Source: Primula veris (lineage: Eukaryota; Streptophyta; Magnoliopsida; Ericales; Primulaceae). From it: DNA of 64,000 nt. This document shows, piece after piece, positions 1-13,205 of this stretch; positions within the stretch are counted from its first letter, which is position 1; every line of letters starts with the position of its first letter. The notes beneath the pieces were generated by a model. It searched no databases and was not told the DNA's origin. It saw only the letters and a list, made by a program, of their open reading frames with translations. The position numbers and the translations under genes are program-made. The stretch covers positions 2,239,501 to 2,303,500 of the forward strand of contig OY821745.1 of the NCBI GenBank assembly GCA_963682055.1. Direction: 5' to 3'.

Positions 1-1086
1 TCCCTATTATGGGCAAATTTAATTAACATTAATAGGTGGTCATTTTCGTTATCTTCTGTATTTCTAGACTTGGTCTTAATTATTAGTTGACTAAACAACG
101 TCTAAATAAACTACCATTAAATACACTAATGTGTGACCTTGTCACATTACAATCCGGTTATGGAAATTACGTTCAACTAAAAGTGATAGTAACAAGTATA
201 TATTGCCTTGTTTGGTTGCATTTCACAACTACAAAACTAAGTGATAATGTAGCCAATAGGTACAAACTCTTTAACACACGTCATTTTAGTGACTTACTGA
301 TTACCATTGATTTATTTTAATAAATTTGATCAAATGGTCGTTAGTCCGTCTCAGTAAAAGTGTGTGTCAAAATGTTCCGATCTTTATTATCGAGCACCGG
401 TACCAATCTATGTATAGTACTAAGTTTCTTTGTTTCATGGATAAATTGTGGAAAAAAAGGTGCACATCAATTATCCTATGTACTTTCTTATACCAACCTT
501 AACTAAATTTCTCCTATATCTTTCCACTTAACAATTAAATAATAGAAGAATATGAAACATATGGTTATAAATAAATGTGAAGGGAAGAAAAGGTTAATAG
601 AAAACAATAAAATATATGAGATATGATAGGGATATTAATATTGGAAAATTGAAAACAGTAGAAAGTTAAATATTTATGCTAAATATATAAAAGTGTGTTA
701 ATTTAAGAGAAAATGTAAGAAAGTTGATGTGGTTGCTCTAATACACTTTGTGTAGATATGTGTACTATAGTTGTTTTTGGGAAAATTGAAATAATATACT
801 TTGTATCATAGGAAAAAGGTGGTTTAACTGTAATATTTGTAAAATAGATAAAACTTACACTTTATTGTTAAAAGAATATGTATACATTTGGTGAATAACC
901 AAACAAGGCCAACAATGACAGAACAATAGTTTTGTACATATTGGCTTGTAGTAGTTATTCATTATCTAGTTTATTTCAATTTCAAAATCTTCAGTGAGAT
1001 ATTATTTCCCATGGGCAAAACATTATCAAGAACAAGAACAAGTAGTATTACACTTCAAATCTGCCATCAACCTGTTAATATTATAA
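1..1086. other. AT-rich intergenic sequence
   Basis: This is the stretch 3' of the minus-strand membrane protein gene. It is AT-rich with stops in every frame. I see no conserved protein segment, RNA gene, tandem repeat or terminal inverted repeat. The short open frame at 87-320 has no recognisable motif. Confidence 0.6.
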
Positions 1087-4000
1087 TTAGGCCTTTAATT
1101 CTTCTACATATGAGTCGTCATTAGATGCATTTTTGGCAAGTTTTGAATATTTCCGATTCTTCCGTTCTCTTGCGTAAATCACCCAAAGTATCAAAGAGGG
1201 CATCACGGCAACAGAGGCCAATACCAATCCAATATATATCCAATAGCTAAATCGCCTCAATCCGCTGCAATTGTCTTCGTTTATTACTTTAAATGTATCA
1301 CGAACGAAACTGCAATCTAGTAAACTTACAAGAAATGGTCCGTATTCATTGATACCAAAGCTCACGTTTACTACATTGTTCATCTGACTGTACAAATTAG
1401 GTGTCAATCGACCCACGGTGATACATATGCTGTTTGAAACTTGACATATGTAATCCTTCCAAACCTACAATAAAATGGTTGAAGTTTTATGACTTGATGC
1501 TTCAAGTTCCGGTGTTTTGGACGTGAAAAAGTGTTTTCCAGGAGCTTTATTTACACGTAAAGCACTAATACATAAAGCGTGAGTTTATCTGCATAAGATT
1601 CTATTTATATCTATAACGGAGTAGCAAGTACTCCGTTCTAGAACACGACCATGTACATTCATGTTCATCAGATTTTAAGCTTAAAAGTAACTAAACACGA
1701 CTCAATGAAGAAACTTTAGGGAGAAAACACCAAGGATCTTGAAAATATTTATGATATGAAGTTTTCGCCATTCATAACAAAAATTAGAAATTTTGTGTTG
1801 GACTTTCTGAAAAACTAGCAATTCTTAAACTTTTATGTTTTGCAGTGAAAATGCGCGACCTCAAATTGTTGAGTCTAAAAACTTTCGGGCCTTTCGGCCT
1901 TTTCAGCAGAACTTTGCAATGGTCTTGCCTCTACAATAAAAAAATATGATCAAAGTTTTTACACTTCAATCGTGGTACCATACACTAAGCGGAAATTTGG
2001 CATTTTTGGTCACGGAAAATAAAGGATACCTCTTTTGCATTGGTGAGATTTACTTCACCAGGTGCACATATTCGTGATGACATGTCGGGGTTCAGCGGGT
2101 TGCAGAGGAGAGGCACCAATGGTCCAGATTGGTTAAAATTGATAGTGTCTTTGTTGGAGACATTTACGACAATTTGGTTCACTATTCCAACCAACAGATA
2201 TGTAACTTTCTTAGTCTCCGACATAATTTCTTGGGCAGTGTTTTCGTCAACACACGGGAGAATTTGGTCTATAGCTGTGTCAGCTGTGGGATTTTGTACC
2301 CACTCATCTATGGCGACACACGTGTCGCCTGCAACACTAGATACAAAAGGTATATTAGTCAAGCATTCATCGATAATCAAGTTAGTATCTAAATTTAGAT
2401 CTTTTTCTCTAATTAACAATAATGCAATATAGCCTACTTGTGAATCACGAGGAACACGCCACACAAGGTAAATGTAATTGCAACAAGAATCCACCCTATC
2501 ATCACCAAGCTGCAAAAATTATATTTAGTGTTAGTTAAAGGACTGTGGAATTATAGGAGTATAAGAACTAGAAAGACATGGTTTAAGAAATATAATGAAA
2601 TAGCAAATCTAATTGTACTTACATGTATACCACCGACTGCAAGCCAATAATTGAAAACACTGCAACAACAAGGAGATAATGAGCTAAAAAATGAGCGTTT
2701 GACGCATTCTTGCATTGATTTGATGTTAAGTACACATGATATCATGGTCTTACGCCTTCCTCACTGCAACTGTGAGAATACAAAGAAATCTAACAATGAT
2801 TTGTTGAATTATGTTACAACTTTATGCAATTTTTGTGAGAAGTCTAAATAAAAATGTGGTATTATGACTCTGTAATCTAAGTCATACTGCTGCAATTTTG
2901 AGAAATTTCTTTGGCGGCAGGCAGACGTTTTTCAGGCTTTATTCTTGTTTTGCTGCAGCTTTTGAGCAAATAAGCTACTGTTTTTGTTGAGTTTCAGGAA
3001 ATAAAACTAGATTCCTCCCGCTTATAACTTTTAGATTTTGTTGGCTTTAATTCCAAAAGGTAGGTTTTTAATCTGGTTAACCAAATGGAGTCCAACTTTT
3101 AAGTGAAAAACTGAAATAACCGAGCTTAGAAGTTAAAACCAAATAAGGCCTTAATCAAACTTGTGAAAGCGGTTTGACAAGAACTTACGGTTGCCGAGAA
3201 AAACCAATAGAAGCATCACTGCAGCAACTATTATAAGAGCCAGACTCCTGCCAATATTGATAAACAAGTTTACTTGTAACAAATGCTCAATAAACACCAA
3301 CTGAAATTTTATCAAAATCAACAAATGAGATAGGTTATATACTTATATTATATATACAATTACTCACACTTTATCGAGAACTTTGTCTATTTTCCTTTTG
3401 TTTTTGTGCACGTCATTTTCAAGAATATCCGAGGCTGAATTGATCAATGAATCGACTTTGTCCACGCTATTTTTGACATCAGAAGGCAAAGAAAGTTGAC
3501 CGACGCTAATATCCTTAGATGCTCCTAAAGATTTCGATACACCCTTGAGATTTTGAGCTGTATTATTAGCTTGGTATACGACATATTGTAACGTATATGA
3601 TGTGGTGTCCAAAAACTTCCCTTGTCCGACATACAAGACTATGCAACCGACACTGTGTTTATAAGATATAAAAAATTGAAATTCTTCAGCTATTGTTTCA
3701 AGAAATTTAATAGTGTAAATATTATGCATAACCAACTAAGATTTATCTGGTTGCAGGTTCTAAGCTAATTTCTTGCTCCTTGCTAATAAGTTATCCTGCA
3801 TTTTGTTGAACAGCTTAGTAAATTAAGTTTTACTTGGCTTTTTAACCTGAAAACTATAAATCATGAGCTGAATGTGTTAGGATATAAGAACACAGCACTG
3901 CAAACTAGAAAGCCTTCTTGGGCAACAGATTTTAAGCTTTTATTTGCTTTCACTTAAAAGTTGCACAATTTTGGTTAATCGGCTTAGGAGTTCAGTTTTA

Positions 4001-5856
4001 CTTGATTTCTTCACTGGAAAGCTTAAAAGCTCTAAGCTGGATGACCAAACTTTTCCCCAGATAAAACGTCAGCATATTATCTTTATAAGCTTCAACCAAA
4101 AAAGCTCCTCCAACAGTCTCGAAGACAGTTCCAAAGTACCAGCCTAGTGCAAGCTGTTTCATTTGTTTTGTTAGTTTTCATAAGAGATTTGAAAATAAGT
4201 TTTCTTGGTTGCATCTTTTCACTTGTTTATCCTTCTGTATTAAAATTGTATTTTATTTGGTTAGGCTACTTAAAACCTGTTCTTTTTTTCTAGCCTGAAG
4301 ATATGAGTTTTAACTTATACGCTTAATGAACCAATAAACTTCTCAACTTCAAATAAACCAGCTTATTTGCTTATAAGTTGGAGTATAACTAGCCCGAAGA
4401 TAAAAATGTTCACAAGTTTAATGGATTTAAATCTTGAATATGTTAGAAAAGAAGAAGAAAAAACTAAGAATTCAATTAAAAAGAAGGCGAGGGAGTTACA
4501 CTGCGGTTATGGTAAACAACGAGAGTAGGGCGAGTGAAAGGGTATACGCTGTTTTCGAAAATCCATAAGATTTTTTTTTGCAGCAGCAACAACAGATGCA
4601 GACTAGGAGGAGAGTTAAGCCGCATCCCGCAAACCAGATTGCAGCAATAACAAAAAGAGGGGCTGCACTATAGGCTGCAGACTAAGTTAATAAAAGCTTT
4701 ATTAGAGAAATAGTGCCACCTCTGTATACGAGCGGGATGAACGAAAAAACATTACGATTTAAATAACTTAGTATTGTAGGATGAAAGTGAAGTAACACTA
4801 TTTTAAAACGGGAAAACATAACTGAGAACTTCATTCAAGAGAGTTCGTGACATATAAAGCCTAATCTTCACTTAAGGATATTTATTCAAAATCTCAATTC
4901 AAAAAATATTATAATATAGCTAAACTGATTGCATGATTCGCAATAGTTGAAATATGAAAGTTTTGAATTACATAATTCAATACAGAAATCCAAGATGTCA
5001 ACTTGAGAAAAGAAATATCGGTAAAAGCTCATTTTCAGTTGCTACCAACGGTGCTTATAAAACGTTGGTATTGACACAATCTTTGAAATAAGAAATTCTT
5101 AAAAACGCGAAAGCAAAATTTAATCAAATTCTGCTGTTTGTTAGAATTTTAGAATTATATCCGATCCATCTGAAAGAATTATAAAAATGAATTTGATAAT
5201 TAGTTAAAAAGAGAGTCTCACGTAGAAGTAATGTTTATCGCTTATGTTCCATCCACCAGTATAGTACTCGAAATTATTTACTGGATCTTTTCTTTTTGTT
5301 CTCTCGGCTGCTAATATAAAAGTTTTCGAATCCTCAAGAACCCTCTTTGAGACAACGCCATTTTCACTCCCTACACCAATTTGTAAAAATCAATAACTTG
5401 AGAAAAATAAGGACACCACTGCTATGCATATGACAAGAACTTTAATTTGAATGTTATTTGGATGCAACTAGTAAGTAAACAAAGCAGATTAAAAAAAAAG
5501 GTTGGATCAATCCGGAAAAATCATTTTAGAATTTTCAAGTCTCAAAACCAAAACCATCATCCATTAAAATTTGAAACTGTAGCTAAATCGTTTTTGCAAC
5601 TAACGCGTATTGTTTGTTTAAAGTGCTTGATAAATATAAAAGATCGAAAAACATTTATAAACGAGACACTAAACGTACAGTCGTTGTTCATAAACGGAAA
5701 AGCAATATGGCTTAAAACTGCGACGAAACAATAAGTAAAATGAGCTTTACCAGGAGTATAAGTAGATTGAGGGCGAAGATTGTGGGAAAATCCGTGAGAG
5801 ATGGTAATTAAGGTCGATAAAAAAAGAAGAACCGTGAGTGATCTAAGATGTAACAT
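1087..5856 (-). CDS. Plant multi-pass membrane protein, At2g12400/At1g80540-type family
   Basis: Nine exons join in frame on the minus strand: 5856-5751, 5370-5222, 4681-4500, 3652-3368, 3247-3189, 2659-2623, 2509-2438, 2336-2030 and 1464-1087. The sum is 1575 nt, giving 524 aa. Residues 1-22 form a signal peptide. The luminal segment contains the family-typical ILAAERT and TGGWNIS. Hydrophobic spans lie near residues 90-115 (ending in a Cys run), 126-153, 241-293 (two helices) and 474-498. The large loop between them carries DTCVAIDEWVQNP and GPLVPLLCNP with several cysteines, followed by VGRLTPNLY. The cytosolic tail follows VIYARERK. Arabidopsis relatives carry labels such as plasma membrane fusion protein or envelope glycoprotein B-like, but the function is unknown to me. 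All key motifs and phases are intact, so I read it as a functional gene. The start is the first ATG giving a signal peptide. Confidence 0.9.
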
Positions 5857-6735
5857 TGCGAAAATTAATTGTTTCTCACTAAAAATAAATTAAACAAATA
5901 CAAAATTTATACAAGAATAACAAAGTTGATGGCTAGTTTGTAAGTTTGTTGGTTATTTTGGAACGAAGTTGTGTATTTAATATTATAATCCAAATATGCT
6001 ATAAGTTGGTATAGCTACAATACGGCATTTTGTTCTCATATGTTCATGCACTTGCTTACAAATTCATATGTATTGTACATTTGTATCGTCTATATGATGT
6101 TTGACTGTATCCTATATACTTCAAGCCGGCTGTTACAACTCACATAATTACCCTCGTAGTCGACAAAGTATAGAAATTGTTTTCTTTGACCGGTACCATT
6201 TTTGTCGCTATGTATTCGTTGTCTAAAACTCGATTTACTATGGGAATTCAAACCGTGGGACTTTTTCGTCATTGTGTGTATTCGTTCGATCATTCTAAAC
6301 TGGATCTACTCGTATGTATATATATCCTTCTTGGCACCATGTTCGGCAAACAAAGTAGGACATTTTTGAATAAGGATTCGTTCTTGAAATCGGCGCATGA
6401 TGAAGGCAAATATTGTAAATGGAGCTTCCGAAGTTCATATAAAATGTTATAGCACACATGAAAAGTTCACTTTATAAACAAACTATAATCTGAATATACA
6501 AAAAATATATGTTTATGGTCAATACATAGAAGTAGATCATTCCATGCTTATAACAATATTTAATTACATCATTTTATGAAGAAAAAAGCTTATAAGAGTT
6601 GAAGGAACATGTACATAATTTTGTCATCTGGTTAAAGGAAAATTGTTTATTGCATAAGTACAATTTCAATTACTGATGAATCTTTGTCTTATATTCGCAA
6701 TTTAGATCAATTTATAATATTTTTTAAAATTTTAT
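5857..6735. other. 5' flank of the membrane protein gene
   Basis: This stretch upstream of the minus-strand ATG at 5856 should hold that gene's promoter. I cannot single out a convincing TATA box. The overlapping open frames at 6090-6293 and 6177-6452 are short and lack motifs. Confidence 0.5.
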
Positions 6736-7550
6736 AAAATGTACACCCCGTGGCCGATGGGCTAACACAACTTGAGTAGAACTTTTGACGTACGTATGCT
6801 GACGAGTGAATGTCGGTATCCCTTCGTTCGGGACCTTATCACCGTCAAAATCGTTTGTCCGGGCCTCTAACTAGCCGGTCAATCGTGATGTCCCGGACTG
6901 AACAGGCCGAACTGTCCCTACGTCGGCCTAGAGAAGCATATCGAGCACGCTTCTTCAATTAATGCTGCTGCTCACTTGAGGGGCCCCTCGGCGTTCAACG
7001 ACGTGGCCCAGTCACAGGCCACCAACTGTAAGCCCTGTTCAATTACTGTGTCATTGTCAGAGTCTTAAATAGCTCTGACGCCGTTAGATCAGCGTCTAAC
7101 GGTACATTGATCTAATGGCTGATATGTCTTGAATGGTGCTATAAATACCCCCACCAACACCACGTTAAAGGGGACACGAACGGAAAAGGGAAGAGAGAAC
7201 CTGAAAAACCTGGCATACACAACTGCACCCCGTCAAAACTGACTTCACTACCCGGTAAACACAATCACTCGTAACCGTCCCGATCCCACCTTTTTTAGCT
7301 ACATATTTGTATCCAGCTTTTAGGAACCCCTCCACCGTACCGACTTGACCGTCTGAGAGGAAAATCTTGAGATCAACCTGGGCCCCCTGTTTGTTGCTTG
7401 TGCAGGTACGACAGGCATCCGTTGCTGAAGTAGACGATATCACCATCGGACCTCCTAACGACCTCGACGCTCTCCCAACAACATTCAGAACCGACGTGAA
7501 TTCTAGATTAAGCCGAGCCTAAAAAGAAAATTAGGCTCGCCATATGCATG
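6736..7550 (+). mobile_element. Candidate LTR fragment (GC-rich island with TATA box)
   Basis: This block is clearly more GC-rich than its surroundings and starts and stops abruptly. It contains a strong core promoter, TATAAATACCCCC at 7140-7152, followed about 50 bases on by a leader-like stretch. That layout fits the U3-R-U5 arrangement of a plant retrotransposon LTR on the plus strand. I could not define TG/CA ends, a primer-binding site or a second LTR. A solo or truncated LTR is the best guess; a TRIM or captured promoter is possible. The open frame at 7165-7446 on the minus strand has no retroelement motif. Confidence 0.4.
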
Positions 7551-7774
7551 TAACGTTACGTATATAAAAGTTTTTCTAGTTGTTTTTTGTTCCGTAGAAA
7601 TGAGCTAATTCATTAGCAGTAATATTCCCTTTGATAAAATCACTAAAAAGGAACAATAAATAAACAACTTTGCCAAGTTATCCTTAGCCTAAAAGATTTT
7701 CCTTGGAATAATATTTTACCGCTACCAAGTATTTAGCTATGAAGGGTTTGTGCTACACGTAAATGTGAGGTCTA

Positions 7775-7990
7775 TAGAGAGTCGAGGTCGGACGAAAACC
7801 CGAAAAAACTGAACCGATAACAAAACCGAAAAAGATCGAAACCGAAAAACCGAAACTTTTTTCTGGTCGGTTTCAGTTTACAATAAAACCGAACCTAAAA
7901 AATCCGAAAAAAACTGAAAAACCAAAAATAAAACCGAAAAAAATAAATCAAAAAATATGATCGGTTTCGGTTTTACCAAAAACCGAACCG
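7775..7990. repeat. AACCGAAA-rich dispersed repeat, copy 1
   Basis: The sequence is dominated by AACCGAAA and its complement TTTCGGTT and ends with a fold-back near 7960-8000 (GGTTTCGGTTTT against AAAACCGAACC). Matching copies in the other orientation lie at 27925-28170 and 52270-52590. All three share the CGGTTT core but differ in internal order. No coding potential. Confidence 0.7.
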
Positions 7991-7995
7991 AACAA

Positions 7996-8839
7996 AGGGT
8001 TACCACAATCTATTGGACAATTCAGTGAAAATCTGAACCCACCTTTTCTATTTTGACCTCCACATAAGGAAACAAGTTTTTGTATAGAAAGAATATACAA
8101 AAGTGGATCCATCAATAATCCTCACAGAAGATACAAAAGATATGACATTATTTTAGGAAATTTACTTTTCCAATAAACCATGAATCTTTGCAATGTCAAA
8201 AGCGATTGTCTTTTTACTGACTTAATAGTTTAATTACACGAGATATTGCACACAATACCAAAAGTCTAGATATAGTATCATAATTAAAGGAAATACTCTT
8301 ATTTTACTATTGACACCAAATTTTGATTATAACGTTTTTGGTTTTCATATGTAAAATAAATAGCATAAATAGTACTCGGGGGCGAAGTAAGTGACCATAA
8401 GTGGGGGTGACAAATTTGCATAAAAACTAGTTTTAAGTAATGTTATAAAAGAAGGAGGTGTCAAATTATCTTCGTAAAAGTAAATGATAGAAATTGAAAA
8501 TGTTAATAAAATTTAGAGTTATGAGTGTGTCGTTACCCCGATAATCTTCACTTAGCTTCGTCCCTGACGGTACCTGAAATAGATAGCATGTACGTAGTCG
8601 ATTGTAATTGACTAGTTTTTTTTTTAGGACTCTGTAACCTCAATATCACGTGCAATGCATAGGTATTGTAATTTAGTTTCCCTTATAGACCAACATTCTC
8701 TTTTGTTCCTAATGATATGTTTTTCTTGTCGACCATGAAATTTGAAAACTTTGACAAACACCCACATTGAAATGTGTCCCAAGAAAGACGATGACCACCA
8801 ATGTCAAAAGTGCTAACCTTAGTTCACTCCAATACAAAT
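7996..8839. other. Intergenic sequence without recognisable features
   Basis: AT-rich single-copy-looking sequence. I found no protein motif, no repeat shared with the rest of the window and no structured RNA. Confidence 0.45.
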
Positions 8840-8975
8840 AATTATAGAAATTGTGACGTTTTTTTTTTTACGGACCTATTAACTACGAGTTTTGTTGTGG
8901 CAGAAAAATGAATTTGTGACAGTTTTATGACAGATTTGTGACAGAATTTGACTCTTACAAAATCACAATTATTTT
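8840..8975 (+). repeat. CACTA-like subterminal repeat fragment
   Basis: Short direct repeats of TTTGTGACAG type (near 8922, 8936 and 8949) follow a poly-T stretch and a degenerate ACGGACCTATTAACTACGAG segment. The same motif series occurs at 12895-13072 and, reversed, at 29595-29771. The last of these ends in GTAGTG, the complement of the CACTAC terminus of CACTA transposons. This copy has no recognisable terminus and appears to be a decayed fragment. Confidence 0.5.
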
Positions 8976-10107
8976 GTATTGATCATGAATTTGTGATAGT
9001 CTAATAGTACATATGTTTATTCGATCTTTGCTCATTAATTAGCTGCAAAACAGTGGTTTCTCACTCTTAAATAAGCCACTTTAAGTATTTACAAGGTGCA
9101 CCCAAGCAAGTGATCAATAACATAATTATAAATTCATAATAATAAGCTAGAAACATAAACAAAGGATTAAGCTATGTTTTCTTTTGTAACGAATATTTAT
9201 GCACTTATAATGTTTTGTAGATACCCCATCTCTGTGAATTTCATAAACAATGACTAATGACGTACACCGATACAATTCCAATCAGGAATGCTTCATATTA
9301 GGCCCTTGCGAATTCAATCAGGTTGTAGTTACAAAGTCACGAAAATCCGACCGCTTTAACTTGTTTACACATTCGTCAACATCGTAACAATAAAATAGTC
9401 ACTTAATGAAGTTATTATCAAGATAACTACTCTCCTACGTTACAATTTATAACTCCGGTATTCTATCTTGAGATGTTCCACTTAGATTATTCACATTTCC
9501 AAAATAGAATGGAATGTTTTGCTACATTATACAATAATATTAGGATTGTCCATTGTCCAGATTAACATAATATTAGGAATATTGGTAGAACAATAAAATG
9601 AGAATAACATAATTGATAGAACAATAAAATATTTTCTCCTAAAAAGACACCACACTGGATTTCAGATTGTTCAAGTTTTCTTTTCCCAAAAAATCTCATT
9701 TCCACACATAATATAGGGGGGACAATATATATAAATATAATGCAACTGTGATTTGATTTGATCGCAACCTTTCATTTCCCATGCACGCTAACTCTAATTA
9801 ATATCCTTCTCCTTTATATAATGGTTTTTTGGGTGTACCCTAATTGGTAGCTATGGTGGTCCTTGACTATTTCCAAGAATTTACTCTGTATAAAAGGGTG
9901 TTTTTGATGTTTTTATCAAGTATCAAGTAGCTTAAGTTGATGTACAAACTAATTTTTTCTCTTTTGACGCAAGTATCTCCTCAGCTAAGCCTATTAAATA
10001 TTTAAATTACTAGTATAATAAGTTTATAATTTAAAAATGAAAATATCATGTTATCCAACGGCTGTATCTCTGTTATTTCATCGAATCTTGAGATCCTCTC
10101 AAAGCCA
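8976..10107. other. Intergenic sequence without recognisable features
   Basis: AT-rich, with no coding frame of note and no repeat shared with the rest of the window that I can see. The 3' end runs directly into the target-site duplication of the fold-back element. Confidence 0.45.
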
Positions 10108-10117
10108 ACATTATGTT

Positions 10118-10909
10118 TGGAGGGCAAAAAAAATTTTTTTTTTATTGTAACATGACCTAACGTAGAACATTTTACTTAATTATCAACCACGTCATTGATG
10201 ACAGAGCAAAATGTTATAGGCAAGTGAGACTTTCTGACGTGACACATATGACGATGCAAAATACACTTGGTAAATGAGAATTGCTAATGTCGCACTGATG
10301 ATGACGACGCAAAATATACTTGGCAAAGAAGACTTGTTGACGTGTATATGATGACGGTGCAAAACACCGCATGCAAGGAAGACTTGATGATGTGACAATA
10401 AAATATGACTCATTATTATGTGAATATCACATGCACACATGTCGCTCTAACAACAAGGACGATTTGCATCTATTTTTTCAGAAATGTTTAGATTTCGTAA
10501 TATTATCTGTTGTAATAAGACAAATGGTAGAGGAAAATATATATTTAGAAAGATAGAGAATGTGATTGTCTTATTACCACAAAAAATATTACGAAATCCA
10601 AATCTTTATGAAAAATAGATGCAAATCGCTCTTGTTTAAAGCGAGAGCGACATGTCTACATGTGATATTCCTCTGATAATGAGTCATATTTTATTGCCAC
10701 ATCAGCAAGTCTTCCTTTCCTAAGGCGTTTTGCACCGTAATCATAGACACGTCAGTAAGTCTCATTTGCCTAGGACATTTTGCGTCGTCATTAGTGACAC
10801 GTCAACAAGTTTTACTTGTATGGGTCATTTTGCTCCGTCATCAATAACGTGGCTGATGATTAAGCAAAATGCCCTAAGTTATGCCTCTAGTCGTCAATTT
10901 AGCTGCGCC
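10118..10909. mobile_element. Fold-back MULE-like non-autonomous transposon
   Basis: The element is a nearly full-length palindrome centred near 10545, with arms of about 380 bp. The left segment ATCAACCACGTCATTGATGA (10182-10201) pairs imperfectly with the right-arm segment around 10835-10865. GATTTCGTAATATT near the centre pairs with AATATTACGAAATC. It is flanked by a perfect 10-bp direct repeat CATTATGTTT (10108-10117 and 10910-10919), the length expected for Mutator-like elements. Each arm is built of about four imperfect 50-bp units containing GCAAAAT and GACGTG. There is no transposase frame; the open frames inside are palindrome by-products. Confidence 0.75.
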
Positions 10910-10919
10910 CATTATGTTT

Positions 10920-12052
10920 TAGAAAGTTAAAAAGAGGCATTTCAAGAGAAAATTAAACATTTTTACTTGAATACTTTTAGTCTTTAACTCGTATAAAAAA
11001 AAGGGTATTCCATTACATATTATGTTTAAAGCATGGGGAATTATAAGATGTGAACAATTGTGAATGGCTTCAATCAAAGATTTCAAAATTGGAACCACAC
11101 CCTTTATTGCAACTTTAAAATTTCTTCCTTTCACATTTTTTTACTACTATTCTACTTTAAAATGTAACAATTTGTTTAATGAACTACCGAAACATATATG
11201 GTAAATAAACTGTGAACTGTCCCCTTTAATTCATTTACTCAGAAGAAGTCATTTAGCATTACCTTTTACATTCTTCTCTCGGATCACCCGTATCAGTTTC
11301 TTTATATTACCAATTTATCTTAAATATAAATAGATTGTTTTAAAATTATATACGCATCAGTTTCATTATCCGTTGCCTTAAATATACATGAAATCAAATA
11401 TCCCTCAAATATAAAAGATCAATATGTTCACTTATAATTAAAATAATAATGTATGTCTCTTATTTTTTTCTAATTCTCTCTCATTTATTTGTAATTTTCA
11501 CATATAAATTAATAAAATAACAAAAAAATGAGTTGTATAGTTGTGATAGAGAAATTTATAAAAAAACTGATAATTTGTATAAAATAAAATGTTTTCTTAT
11601 AAGTTGTAAAAGTGTATTTTTTATTTTAAATACGAGAAAACTTGTAAGTTATTTAATGTACTTGCTCTAGTAAATTAATTTGTGTTGAAAAAAATTGATA
11701 GAATTATATTAAAATATAGTAATATTTAGTTATGATAATAAATTTGATAGCAAAGCTGAAAAATGTATATAGTTAAACTGTTATTCTAAAAATATAAAAT
11801 TGATGCTAATTATCTTAAATATGAAAAAAATTATAAGAAAACTGCTCCCAGGTAACTTTTTTCCAAAAAAAAAAACATGTACAATGACTACGTATATTAA
11901 AAAAGAAACATTAACGACTAAGTACAAAAAGTAGGACAAAATAATAGAATTGTCAAATAGAATTTCAATGTTAAGTTAATATAGAGAAGAAAAAATTCAA
12001 TTGATAAATGGAAAGGAAAATGGGTATGTGACTGTGTAAAACACAGTCAGAA
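10920..12052. other. AT-rich intergenic sequence
   Basis: Long A/T runs and no coding signal. The 10919-11134 minus-strand frame has no motif. No structured repeat is apparent. Confidence 0.45.
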
Positions 12053-12127
12053 AAACTGTGTTTAGCTCTGGATCGTCTGATTATTTAAATATAACTGAAT
12101 CAGACGGTTCAGATCTAAACACAGTTT
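12053..12127. repeat. Short perfect-ended hairpin (mini-MITE)
   Basis: AAACTGTGTTTAG at 12053 pairs with CTAAACACAGTTT ending at 12127. Inner arms GTCTGATT and AATCAGAC continue the stem, leaving a loop of about 15 bases. Total 75 bp. This looks like a tiny fold-back element or a transcribed hairpin. No target duplication is obvious. Confidence 0.6.
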
Positions 12128-12894
12128 ATCTATAAAAAATAAAAATAAAAAAAATAGTGCAAAGCTTAATTAGACCCTGATAGACTGCGGTCCAATCAAC
12201 CTTGACAGGTGTATCTTACAGAACTCTCAACATTATCTTTTTCTAATGACCAAAAAGAAAAAAACAAGATTTATTCCTGAATATACCGAGTTATAATAAA
12301 TACTACTATTCATTAACACTTGATTTACTACTAGCAATGCTTTTAAGTTTTACCTTATGTTGGAGATTTAATCTAAATAATACTCTTTGCTTTGGTTTTT
12401 ACTACTCATTTAGGTGAGTATAATTATTTCAACTCCTATTTTTTAATTTTTTTCGTGTCTACTTGTTTATATTTACTCAAATATTAAATTTTCATAACTT
12501 GTTTCGTAAATTTATAAGTTTTTGATACGACGTTAAAATAATAACATACCGTTAAACGATATTCGGTAATAACTCGAAAATTATTGCGCATAAATTTTCT
12601 TTTAAAAATAATTATTACAGTGTATTGATATATGTTTTTTAGTAATTGTATAATTTTTATAATTTTTTTTTTTAAAAAAAATTTGAATAAAATAAATAAG
12701 ACACGAAAGTAGCTAATGAATAAAAATATAAGATTTGGACTATGTTTTACCTACCTTATTATATAACCTTATTATATAAGTAAAATGGTTTGACCAACGA
12801 TTGCAATACAATTGTTTTAGCAAAGGACTAGTAAAAAAAAATGTTTCTATGGATAGCATTCTAACATTTATCTTTATAATATTTGTGTCTTATT

Positions 12895-13072
12895 CACTTA
12901 AAAAAAAATACTTAAATAATGACGGGATTAATAACACTATTTTTTGTTACGAGTTTATTAGCGACGGTTTTTGTGATGACTTTGTGACAGTTTAGTCAAT
13001 TTGTGACGGCTTTATGACAGTTTAGTCAATTTACAACAGGCTTGTGACAGTTTTTAACTCTCACTAAGGCTC
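12895..13072 (+). mobile_element. CACTA-like transposon end (degenerate)
   Basis: It begins with CACTTAAAAAAAAATAC, a decayed form of the CACTACAAAAAA terminus. It continues through a GACGG...TTGTTACGAG...TTAGCGACGG block into repeats of TGTGACAGTTTAGTCAATT. The same order is found in reverse at 29595-29771, where the CACTAC terminus is intact. No second terminus is visible, so this is a truncated non-autonomous copy. Confidence 0.6.
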
Positions 13073-13074
13073 TG

Positions 13075-13205
13075 TTTGTTTTGATGTAAAATGAGGGGAA
13101 ACAAATCTTTCCGGGTAAAACAAATATTACAGTTGATTGTTTTAAGGTAAAAGCAAATTTTTAGGAAAATCTTTCCCCCAAATCAAGGAAAAATAGGGGA
13201 AACAT
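13075..13205 (+). repeat. Dispersed 140-bp repeat, copy A
   Basis: It starts with GGCTCTGTTTGTTTTG and includes GGTAAAAGCAAATTTTTAGG, TTTCCCCCAAATCAAG and GGGGAAACATAT. The same order recurs at 13770-13915. The GGCTNTGTTTG opening is common at the ends of plant hAT-type MITEs, but I could not define both ends. Confidence 0.55.

Noticed and set aside
10192..10930. Three short frames between 10192 and 10930
   Set aside because: All lie inside the fold-back element and mirror each other across its centre.
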